Below are positions 53,961 to 64,000 of a stretch of DNA of 64,000 nucleotides, in pieces; the stretch's first letter is position 1; every line of letters starts with the position of its first letter. Where the stretch lies: contig JAGGNK010003335.1 in NCBI GenBank assembly GCA_017590115.1, forward strand, positions 13,722,779 to 13,786,778, written 5' to 3'. The notes under the pieces are model-generated. The model was not told the DNA's origin and made no database searches. It was given only the letters and a program-made list of their open reading frames with translations. Made by a program: the position numbers and the translations under genes. Source of the DNA: Montifringilla adamsi. Its lineage: Eukaryota > Chordata > Aves > Passeriformes > Passeridae.

Positions 53961-54387
53961 TTCTTCTTGCCCCACACTTCTTGCTAACCACCTAAACCAT
54001 CTATTTCCCCTGCTGTTCCTTCCCCAGACACAGCCCCAGGCCCCGAGTCAGCAGAAAAGCCGATATTGGGAGATTTTTGTCCCCACACGAGGGAGGATTT
54101 CATCCTTTGGGTTCACAGCGGGGTCAGCAAGAGCAGCTCCAGGGAAAAGGGCACTGCACACCCTGAGGGGCTCAGCTGCCAGACCCAGGGGTTCATACAG
54201 AACAAACCTCAGCCCCTGGCATGGCCATGGCCCTTCCTGCCCTCTCCCAGCTGGCAGCGAAACTCTGGCAGAGACAGGAGGTGCTGGAAGCCCCAGGGAG
54301 CATCCCCAGAGCTCCTTCTGAGCTGAGCAAAGCTCAGGGCAGGAACAGCAGCCTCACGAGCCTCTCCTTGCATCCCACAGCAGCTGC

Positions 54388-54590
54388 AAAATGCTGATCT
54401 GCCCAGGAGAAAGATCAGCAGGTGAGGATTCATTACAATTAACGTTTCAATGTGAGCTGCTGCAATTAAAAGGCTTTTTTTTTTTTTAATGTTTTAAGTG
54501 ACTCATCAAGGGGAAAGCTTTTCTTAAGAATATTAATAGTGAAAAAAAAAAAAAAAACAAACCAAGAGAATGTTTTACACAGGCTTCTTC
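54388..54590 (+). repeat. Direct repeat, copy 2
   Basis: Same ~180-bp segment as 53160-53340, about 1.23 kb downstream. It has a few substitutions and longer T and A runs. The two copies flank repeat unit B. Confidence 0.93.
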
Positions 54591-57239
54591 CCTTGCTGGA
54601 ATTTAAACACTAACCCTCCTCCCCTTCTGAAGAGCTTCCCAGCTGGTTTAGCTCTTCGTGTGGCTGAGCACAGAAACTTCTTTGGGGCAGTAAAAATATG
54701 GGATTGCAAAGCTCTGTTGACTGAGATGGGGTGAGAACCCCAAGATTTCAGATCTCCTGGCAGTTTCCCAGCCCAGCAGAGGGGCAATGCCTGCTGCCAG
54801 CAGTGCCTCCAGGGGCAGAAATCCTCACACAGGGAGGGAGAACCACGATTTCATCTTCTAAAAATAACTCCCTCCATTTTCCAGCAATATTATCCCCTAA
54901 AAAAACCCCCAAATCAAGCTGGCAGCTGCACTCTGCAAGGCTGAGCACCTCAGCATCACTGGGATGCTCTGCAGAGCACAGAGGAGTAGAAGTTGCACAA
55001 AAAGCAAGAGTGAGGTTGCACAGGAGAGTTGAAGCAGCTGGACTTGAGCCTTCAGCCCAAGGCAGGGCAAGATCTCACCTCCACCCACCTCCTTCTCCTC
55101 CTTCCTGACTCTCCAGGAGTTCCAAGCTGGTTTTCTGCCACTTTGGGGTGGGGGATCAGCCCCAGAAGGGTCTCAAATCCTCTTTTAAACACCCAAACTC
55201 CTCACTGAGGGAAGTATTCCTCAAAACCTGCCAGAACAACTCATTTTCCTCCTCTCCAGAAATGCCCAGTACCAGCCCATGGTTGGGGGTAAAGGATCAG
55301 AGGAAAGTGGGAGCACAAGGAATTCTCCACAAGTTGCACAGCAGCACCTTGTGTATTGAAAAATACCTGGTTTGGCTAATTTAACGTGGTGAAAAACGAC
55401 ATCCAAGTGAAACCCTAAATGTTCAGTCAAAGGCAGTATGAAAACAATAATTCACCTCCCTTAATTACACCTCCAAGATCTGATCTCCACGCTGCCAGGT
55501 GCAGACAGCCACAAACCTCATTCATAATTCACTCCTCAGTGACTCACTCCTCCTGCAAGGGCCTCAAAGTGTGGTCCCAGCACGGCAGAAAGGCTCAGGG
55601 AGGTGGAATTGTCCCAGGGAAGGTGCTGGGTGTCCTCATGCCACCAGAGATCATTTTTTAGGCAGGTTATTGCTCACTCTGCAACCCCAGAAAAGACCAG
55701 AGCGTGGAAGTCACCACAACAGGGAGCGGAGCAGCACCTTGGGGGTGGGAAGGTGAGCAGAAGGAAAACCCTGGAGTCAGCCTGGCACCACAGAGCCCTG
55801 CAGCATCTTCCCACGTGGCACCAGCTCTCGTTTTCCCCTCTCCACTCTCTGGCTGGAAGGTCCCCTCCCCTGAGCTCCTCCCTGCCCCACGAGGTCTCCC
55901 CTAACCCAGCTGGGGTGCCCAGCCCTTCCTCACACCCAGGAAAAGTCTGTGCAGCACCCAGAGATGGGAATGAGGAGACAGGCAAGCCCCAGGGCGTGCT
56001 GGATAATGGGGAAAACATGGAAGGGAAGTAAGGAGAAAGGAGCAGCACTTCTGGGATGGAGTAAAAAAGAGGTTCAATTGTTCCCCTGTGCCCAGGCCCC
56101 CAGGAGATCCCTGCAGAGGTTCACAGCCCTTTGCCAGGGGACCCCAAAGTGCCAGAAATCCCTCACCAAAAGCACGGGAGAAGTGATTTCCAGCAGCCTG
56201 GCAGCCCTGTGAGAGCCTGCAAGGGATGGGAGAGGAGTGAGGAGCCAGGAATGTGGGGAAACACCTCGTCCCTTCAGCTTCATCACCTCCCCCTGCAAGG
56301 GCAGCACAAGCCCAGCTCTCATTTCTGTCTCCCACTCCCCATCCAAGCTCACAGATCCACTTCTTGGCTGCCCAGGGTGTGTGGGTGGTGCTCAGAGCAG
56401 TCTGTGCCGTACCAGGAGGATTTAACAATAGAAACAGGTCCTGGCCATTTCAGCAAAAATCCCCCCCTCTGAGACACAGCACTCCTTCATGCTGATTTAC
56501 TGCTCTCCATCCTCAGCCTCTCCCCAGGCAGCATCCATCAGCTTGAAACTGGTTCATTTTGGATCCAGGGCTGCTGCCACATGATATAAATTGCAGGTCC
56601 TTCCAGCAGCAGAGTGGCTGTGTTAGGTTGATTAAAAGCACGCGCAGACGCTGGGTCTCAGGTCAGCCCAGACCCAAAAAACCCCACCAAACCCCCAGGG
56701 CACAGGCAGGCACCTCCCCAGGGACAGGGGCAGGAGAGGGGCCCCAGGGCCCTGGCAGCAAGGAGGAGATTAATTTCCAGAGATTTTCCAATAATAGATA
56801 GCTGGGGAGTGGAGGCTCAGGGAGAGAAACCAGAAAAAGCTTTAAGCATTGCATTATCCAAAGGCTCCTCCCAAAAACCCACACTGGACTGTCAGCACCA
56901 GCCCTCAGCTCCATCCTCAAGGGATGGAACTTTTATCCCTCCCATCTTTTTGGCTCCATCCACTCAGGCTGCCTCCCAGAACAGACCTTGCCACGCTTCC
57001 CCTGGGATGTGCTTCCCACAGGGCTGGGAGTGCTGCCCCTGCAGCTGCTCTGCCAAGTTTCCAGAGGGAGGGAGACACGGGGTGCCAGGAGGGATGAATG
57101 AGCAGAGAACAGGCCCAGGAGCCAGCCCTCCTCTGCCTTGGGTGCACTGGGAGCAAGGCACCATCCCAAGGGAACAGGCAGAGATGGACTCAGCAAAGCA
57201 CTGGGACAGGGAGATGGGCTGGGAACCAACCAAGAGCCA

Positions 57240-57890
57240 GGGAGAGCTGTTCCCAGCCTGGAATAAACCAAGAGCCAAGGAGAGCTGTTCCCAACCTGGA
57301 ATAAATCAGGAACCATGGAGTGCTGCTCCCAACCTGGAATGAGCCATAAAGAGCTGTTCCCAGCCTGGAATAAACCAAGAGCCATGGAGTGCTGTTCCCA
57401 ACCTGGAATGAGCCATGGAATGTTGTTCCCAGCCTGGAATAAACCAAGAGCCATGGAGAGCTGTTCCCAGTCTAGAATGAGCCATGGAGAGCTATTCCCA
57501 ACCTGGAATAAATCAGGGGTCATGGAGAGCTGTTCCCAGCCTGGAATAAGCCATAGAGTGCTATTCCTAACCTGGAAAAAATCAGGGGTCATGGAGTGCC
57601 TTTCCCAGTCTGGAATAAGCCATGGAGTACTGTCCCCAACCTGGAATAAACCAAAAGCCATGGAATGTTATTCCCAGCCTGGGAGGAGCCATAGAGTGCT
57701 ATTCCCAGCCTGGAATAAATCAGGAACTATGGAGTGCTGTTCCCAGCCTGGAATAAATCAGGGGTCATGGAGTGCCCTTCCCAGCCTGGAATAAACCATG
57801 GGGAGCTGTTCCCAGCCTGGAATGAGCCATGGGGAGCTGTTCCCAGCCTGGAATGAGCCATGGGGAGCTGTTCCCAGCCTGGAATGAGCC
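57240..57890. repeat. ~30-38-bp minisatellite (TTCCCAGCCTGGAATAAACC)
   Basis: About nineteen units of CTGTTCCCAGCCTGGAATAA followed by ACCAAGAGCCATGGAG or GAGCCATGGGGAG. Confidence 0.94.
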
Positions 57891-58872
57891 GTGGAGTTCC
57901 CAGCACTGCCCTAGCAGGCTATAGCTCTGGGAAGTGCAGATGTTCCCTCCTGCCCAGCCCTGCTGCATGCCCTGGCTGTGTGCTGGCCTGGGAATGCTCA
58001 CCCAGGCTGCTGCTCCCAGGGGCAAGCTCAGCTTTGTGTGCCAGGCACAGGAGGTGCCAGCTCAGCCCTTGCTGAGTCCCTGACCTGCCCCGGCGCTGGC
58101 ACGCTCGGGAATGTGCTGGCTGCTGCTGCCAAGGGCTGGAACGCTATAAATGGGAGACATTTGGAGAGAGAAAACACGAAGGAGCCAGCTTTTAACTAGG
58201 CTGGAGTGCATTGGACTGTGCATGTTCTTTGTGGAGGGAGAGAGGGGGAGAGTGATGAAGGTCTTTGATGCACGGCTGGAAAAATACCGGCTGCCCTTCC
58301 TGCAAACAGAAGGAGCCCTTTGTTCCCAGCCTGGAATAAATCAGGGGTCATGGAGTGCCCTTCCCAGCCTGGAATAAACCATGGGGAGCTGTTCCCAGCC
58401 TGGAATGAGCCATGGGGAGCTGTTCCCAGCCTGGAATGAGCCGTGGAGTTCCCAGCACTGCCCTAGCAGGCTCTAGCTCTGGGAAGTGCAGATGTTCCCT
58501 CCTGCCCAGCCCTGCTGCGTGCCCTGGCTGTGTGCTGGCCTGGGAATGCTCACCCAGGCTGCTGCTCCCAGGGGCAGGCTCAGCTTTGTGTGCCAGGCAC
58601 AGGAGGTGCCAGCTCAGCCCTTGCTGAGTCCCTGACCTGCCCCGGCGCTGGCACGCTCGGGAATGTGCTGGCTGCTGCTGCCAAGGGCTGGAACGCTATA
58701 AATGGGAGACATTTGGAGAGAGAAAACACGAAGGAGCCAGCTTTTAACTAGGCTGGAGTGCATTGGACTGTGCATGTTCTTTGTGGAGGGAGAGAGGGGG
58801 AGAGTGATGAAGGTCTTTGATGCACGGCTGGAAAAATACCGGCTGCCCTTCCTGCAAACAGAAGGAGCCCTT
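57738..58872 (+). repeat. Recent ~550-bp tandem duplication
   Basis: Copy 1 is 57738-58320 (583 bp) and copy 2 is 58321-58872 (552 bp). They differ by one 31-bp minisatellite unit and about three substitutions over the unique part. Each copy has a unique segment with GCTATAAATGGGAGACATTT and GGTCTTTGATGCACGGCTGG. Confidence 0.96.
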
Positions 58873-59339
58873 ATTTAATGGAGAGTGTTTTCTCCTGAGT
58901 TCAGGGATGGGAATTCACTATTCCTACACTTCTGTAAGTGGTGTTGAGCCCCTGGCTCTGGCTGCAGCCTGGGCACAGAACACAAAGCAGTTGCTGGAGG
59001 AAGCTGTGGGTTTTTCCCTGTGCTCAGTCACGCAGGGCCTGCCTTTCCTGATCCAACTGCCTGAGAGCGAGATCCTGATGATTTATTTTTGTGGGAGGGT
59101 GAAACCACAAAGTTCATTGCACGCACAACTGCTCAGAATTTTGCTGAACTCCATAAACCCTGGAGGGGGCGAAAAAAAAAGAAATCCCCGAAGTGTTGAA
59201 ATAAGATTCCTGTTACGAAAGAACTGTTGAGAGAGCCCTGTTTACCATCCCTGGACACACAAAACCCTGCAGCTCCTGCAGCCACAGCCTGGCTGAGCTG
59301 CCTCAGGGCTTTGCCATCAAAGAGGCCGCCCAGACCAGG

Positions 59340-59925
59340 CATGACCCAGCAGAGGGGGATCCAGGCTGGCATTGCCAGCTGCATGACCCAGGAGAGGGCA
59401 AATCCAGACTGGCATTGCCACTATATGACCCAGCAGAGGGGCATCCAGGCTGGCATTGCCAGCTGCATGACCCAGCAGAGGGGGATCTAGGCTGGCATTC
59501 TCACTGTATGACCCAGGAGAGGGGCATCCAGGCTGGCATTCCTTCCTGTATGACCCAGGAGAGGGGCATCCAGGCTGGCATTCCTTCCTGTATGACCCAG
59601 GAGAGGGGCATCCAGGCTGACATTCCTTTCTGTATGACCCAGGAGAGGGGGGTCCAGGCTGGCATTGCCATCTGCATGACCCAGGAGAGGAGAGTGGGCA
59701 TCCAGGCTGGCATTCCCACTGTATGACCCAGCAGAGGGGGATCCAGGCTGGCATTCCCACTGTATGACCCAGCAGAGGGGGATCCAGGCTGGCATTCCCA
59801 CTGTATGACCCAGCAGAGGGGGATCCAGGCTGGCATTCCCACTGTATGACCCAGGAGAGGGAGATCCAGGCTGGCATTCCCACTGTATGACCCAGCAGAG
59901 GGAGATCCAGGCTGGCATTCCCTGC
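59340..59925. repeat. 41-bp minisatellite
   Basis: About fourteen units of ATGACCCAGCAGAGGGGGAT followed by CCAGGCTGGCATTCCCACTGT. Because 41 is not a multiple of three, every frame cycles through the same peptides; overlapping open frames here are not genes. Confidence 0.95.
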
Positions 59926-60864
59926 TGCTGGAGCCCTGTGCTGCTGAGGGCACACTGCTCAGCACAGCTGCTCTTTGCTCTCCACATCAGGAGGATTAAG
60001 ATAACACTCACTTCACCTCTGAGCACTCCTGCCAGGAGCCTGGGTTAAATCATGGAGGAGGAGGAGAAAAAAGTGGAGGAGGAAGGGAAGGAGACAGAGG
60101 AAGGCAAGATCTGAGCTCACAGTAATGGAAGCAAGAGGCTCATTTTAATTTTTCAAGCCTCCAACTGCCTGAAACAAGCTGATGAGAACAATTCCTCTTT
60201 GTGTGCCAGCTCCAGCCTTCAGAGCCCATTCACTGTGCTGGATTATTCAGAACCTCTCTGACTCCCTGAGACACAGACTTTCCTCTCTCCCTGCCTCTGC
60301 CTGGCGCCTGTGTGCACACAACAGGTGAGGAACCCCTCCAGAAGGAGCAGGCTCTGTTCCACATGGAGATGGCAGGCACAGGCCACTGCCTGCTGCCAAC
60401 TTTCTCATGGAAGTAGGCACCACTTCAACAGACTATTTATTTTTCGGTGTTCCACACAAAGCTGCTGGCCCCAGGGCTGCAGGACTCTCTCCAAGATGAC
60501 ACAGCTCCAGGTGGGTCAAAGCTGAGTTTCCAGCAAAGAACCTGAAGGAGTTCTTAAACATATGGACAAACAAGAGAGCTGGGAAACACACTGGATGCAC
60601 AGACAGCCAGGAATGGCAGGGAGAGCCAGAGCCAATTTGAATGCTGCCTCAAATTCCCAGTTTTTCTGTCCCTGAATTGTGCAGCGAGCACGTTTAGCCC
60701 AGCCTGTGTCGTGTCTCCAGCCCTGGCCTCAAAATGAAAGCTCTGTGCAGAGGAGCAGCCGCAGAGCATCACCCTCTGCTGCAGCTCCAGCTGGGACAAG
60801 GGCTGCAGGATTCCACTGCAAGGGGAAAAGCCTTGGGGCAACCTGTCCCCAACAGGGGCACTCC

Positions 60865-61150
60865 TGAAACATGCCAGGGGACAGCCAGGGGGGTCAGGCT
60901 CTGCTCCAGGGAACAGGGACAGGAGGAGAGGGAACCTGAGAGAGGCTCAGGGTGGACACAGCAGGAATTTCCCCATGGAAAGGGTGCTCAGGCACTGGAA
61001 CTGCCCAGGGAGGTTTGGAGAGCCCATCCCTGGAGTGTCCAAGGAAGGGCTGGAGGTGGCACTCGGGGCTCTGGGGACAAGGTGGGATCAGGCACAGCTT
61101 GGATTTGATGGTATCAGAGATGTTTTTCCAACCTCAATAATTCAGGGATT
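60865..61150 (+). mobile_element. CR1 LINE 3' fragment
   Basis: CTGCTCCAGGGAACAGGGAC, then AAAGGGTGCTCAGGCACTGG and TTTTTCCAACCTCAATAATT, is a CR1 3' end on the + strand without an octamer array. Confidence 0.85.
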
Positions 61151-62637
61151 TTGAGAATGTGGCTGCAGCCAAAAGGCAGAAGGTGCTGAGGACATGGAGT
61201 GGGGCTCCATGGGGACAGCACAGGGGCTGGCAATAGCAGGAAGGGTGTAAAAGGGTTGGGTTTGGGGTGTTTTAGGAGAGCAGCAAGACAACAGTGGCCC
61301 TCGGTCACATGAAGAGCTGAAGTGACTGCCAGCCGTGCCTGTTGAACTCAGAATGACAAAGGGGGGGAAAAAATGTTCATTTTCTGGGGGTTTCCACAAG
61401 AAACCACAAGAGACCAGCCAGAATCTGTTCTCCAAGCAGCACTGCCACTCCTTGCAGGCAGTGGTTTCAAGAGGATCCTTCCAAGGAACTCATCAGGCTC
61501 TTCCCACAGGGAGCACCCCACAAGGCAGTCACTGCCCCAGCTTCTCCAGTCACTCCAGTGACCCCCCAGTCACTGCACAGCTTCTCCACCCCTGGCAGGG
61601 CTGGCAGCACCTCCCAGGCAGGACCAGACCCTGATCCTCTCCCCCTGCCCACCACAGAAGCCACTGCTGTGCCTGATCACCTTCCACGGCAGCTGACATT
61701 GCCAGCATCCCTGCAAGCATCCATCCCATTCCCTTTATTTCTCAGGAACAGCATCCATCTGCTGCCAGCAGCTCACATCTGGATTAGCGAGTGCTGTGAA
61801 AGAGCCCCAGTCCTGTTGGAAGGAAATTATTCCTCCAGCCAAGGGATTTATGGAAAACAGAGTTTAGCATTTGGAGTTACAAATTTACTACAAATCCTAC
61901 AGTTACACCAGGTTTTAAACCTCAGAATTACAGTTTTATCCTCCTTCGTTCCTAAAAAGCTGCCCTCACGTAAACTGCCACCTGACAGAAAATATTCACG
62001 GGGAAAACGAGGAGAGGCAGAGGCTCTGCAGAGCAAAACCCCTCCTGAGCACTGCCCAGCCCCCTGAGCTCCTGCACAGAGCACGAGCTGGAGCTGACCC
62101 TCAGCTCCACAATCAGCACTGGAATGGTGACCCCAGGCAGGAAAAGGCACGACCCGAGCACTTCCCAAGGGATGAGAGCCACGCTGCATCTGCCTAAACT
62201 GCTGGCGTGGCTCCAGGAGGAAGCAGCCAGAGCCTCGTGCTGAGCTCAGCTGTGGGGTGAGCAGGGGTCACCAGCCCTTGGAGAGAGGTGACAGCCTCCT
62301 GGGACAGCTCCTGTGGGACACTGAATGGCCCTGGGGGGGCATAAGGACTGGAAACGGGCAAGCAGGCAGAAAGAGGAGGTCCTGCCACCCTTGGGAGAGA
62401 AAGGCAGGGTGGTGGTGCTTGGAAAGGCTGCTGCAGCCACGAGCTGGGAACCTGGAATTCTGCAGGACAGGGCCAGGCTTGGGAACCAAGGACAGGAGAG
62501 AGAAGAGCTCTGCAAGGTCACAATACCCAGGCAAAGCCTCAAATGCTCCTGGCTGGAAGCTGTGGCATCACTGTGACCAGCAAGGTGGCTTCTGACGTCC
62601 CAGCATGGGGAATGCAGCTGCTCTGGTGGCTCCAAGG

Positions 62638-62815
62638 CAAAGGAATTTCCCCATGGAAAAGGTGCTCAGGCACTGGAACTGCCCAGGGTGGTTTGGAGAG
62701 CCCATCCCTGGAGGTGTCCCCTGGAGGTGGCACTCCTGGCTGGGGACAGGGTGGGGATGGGCACAGCTGGACTCTGATCCTGGGGCTCTTTTCCAGCCTC
62801 GAGGATTCTGTGGAG
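62638..62815 (+). mobile_element. CR1 LINE 3' fragment
   Basis: GGAATTTCCCCATGGAAAAG and TCAGGCACTGGAACTGCCCA, ending CTCGAGGATTCTGTGG, closely matches the CR1 copy at 60865-61150 and is also on the + strand. Confidence 0.85.
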
Positions 62816-64000
62816 TCAGAGTGCAGCAGCCTCCAGGCTTCACTCCTGGTTCAGCTGGTGTTTGGAGTGTCCCTCCTGCCTGCCTGGGGAGGGGAGGACA
62901 CTTTGCCCCTGGCTCTGCTGTCAGCACTCATCCTGCTCGTGTTTCCCTTGGCCCCGCTCCTGAAATAATTGTCTAGCCACGATGGAAGGTGACAAATGAC
63001 TCAGCTGTGGCTCCACTGGGAACACCAGGAGGAACTCCCCAGGCACTCCCAGGGAGCTGCAGCATCTCCTCAGCCCCACCAAGCTCCTCTCTCCCACTTG
63101 GATCCAGAAGTTTCCACGTCCCTGCCAAGGAGCAGCCGCTGACAGCCAAGGAGGGGGCACCAACCTTTTCCCTGCTCTTGAGAAAAACAAACCCTGCTCA
63201 GCCTCTGACAGGAGCATGGAAAGTGCAGCCAGAGCCACGGGGAACACTGATATTAAATGAACAAACATCCCAACCCAAACATGCATGTACTGGGATTGCT
63301 CAAGGCCCTGAGCATGGATAAATCTGGATGGATTTTCCCTGGATAACATGAAAGGCAGATTCTTGACACAGAGCTCACCTGCAACTCAAATTTCCAATTC
63401 TTCCTCCAGCACATCAAAAAGATCATCAGAACTGGACCTAGGAAAAATATTTTCCCCTCTTGCTGTTTTCAGAAGCAGCTGAACCGTTTCAGTCCCACAC
63501 TTATTTTGTGGGGGGCTGTGTGGAATTTTCCCTATTATTTTTTTTTTAATAACCAGAGGCATGAATAATTTCCAGCATGGAAAACTTCTGCCTGAAGAGC
63601 TAAAATTGGCACAGAATCATCCAAGAGTCACACAAGAAAGGCCTCCAGCAATGGCAGCAGGCAGTGCTACCAAGCCTACCTAGAGCATTTTTTTCCACTG
63701 TGCTCACAGGATCTGTTTCACTCCTCGCCTCTCAATCCAATTTCCACTGTCCTGCACCACGAGTTTAAAATAAGGACACCAGGAAGCATGTGTGATAAGG
63801 GGGAAGGAAGGGAAAAACCACAGCTTTTTTCATTCTTTCAACAGAGCCAAAAAGGAGTGGTTGTTATAATTTTTTTTTCTTTTTAAGAAAAAGCTGCAGG
63901 GAACAGCGAAGGGTGGAGATGTTTGCTTTAAACTTTCCCACCTCCACCATGACACACATCTATACGGATTTATAAAGCATCTCTGCTTCTAAAGGTGTTT

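Larger units (their letters stand above)
45842..64000 (-). other. SH3PXD2B inferred intron 2 (partial)
   Basis: The remaining 18 kb holds no sequence resembling exon 2 (VYIIRVTW...YRRYSKF), so it is read as intron 2. It is rich in minisatellites, CR1 fragments and duplications, listed separately. The stretches 42-46 kb and 55-57 kb nearby look like unique GC-rich intron. The A/T-rich 3' end from about 63,400 has no recognised gene. Confidence 0.75.

Noticed and set aside
59317..60026. Three overlapping frames with repeated CQPGSPSAGSYS-type peptides
   Set aside because: They come from the 41-bp minisatellite, which cycles one peptide set through all frames.

Overview
The window is vertebrate nuclear DNA and almost certainly from a bird, perhaps a songbird. 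Many 3'-truncated CR1 LINE fragments end in the ATTCTGTG-type octamer typical of avian CR1. There is also one solo LTR and a high density of GC-rich minisatellites, and the two genes are split by GT-AG introns. No bacterial-type genes, operons, tRNA or rRNA genes, or CRISPR arrays are visible. The first exons of both genes lie outside the window, so no promoter or start codon is present for either.

Layout. Positions 1-10,560 hold the 3' part of NEURL1B on the + strand. Four coding exons (372-932, 3648-4355, 5382-5507, 6263-6507) encode two NHR domains, a Ser-rich linker and a C-terminal RING. They are followed by a long 3'UTR whose last ~495 bp is tandemly duplicated. Positions ~10,560-11,630 are a short intergenic gap with a 220-bp pyrimidine tract. 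Positions ~11,630-64,000 hold SH3PXD2B (TKS4) on the - strand. It has a ~3 kb 3'UTR, a 1.5-kb last coding exon and ten smaller coding exons up to 45,841 (inferred exons 13 down to 3). The final 18 kb is intron 2; exons 1 and 2 were not found. The two genes converge tail to tail.

Roles. NEURL1B is a RING E3 ligase that ubiquitinates Notch ligands to drive their endocytosis. SH3PXD2B is a PX plus four-SH3 scaffold for podosomes and invadopodia. They are neighbours rather than a functional unit. The same tail-to-tail pairing is known for their paralogues NEURL1 and SH3PXD2A, which suggests an ancient duplicated block.

The most notable observation is at SH3PXD2B inferred exon 4 (41,263-41,309). 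Only its last 39 nt are present. The 5' part, about 12 PX-domain codons, is replaced by a CR1 3' end that happens to supply an in-frame AG acceptor. Other points of interest are a solo LTR with a target-site duplication and a nearby related locus without the insert, a ~91-unit uninterrupted (CTTTC)n tract, a recent tandem duplication of a possible intronic element at 57.7-58.9 kb, and the duplicated NEURL1B 3'UTR end. I saw no convincing new gene system. The long open frames inside minisatellites are by-products of repeat periodicity.
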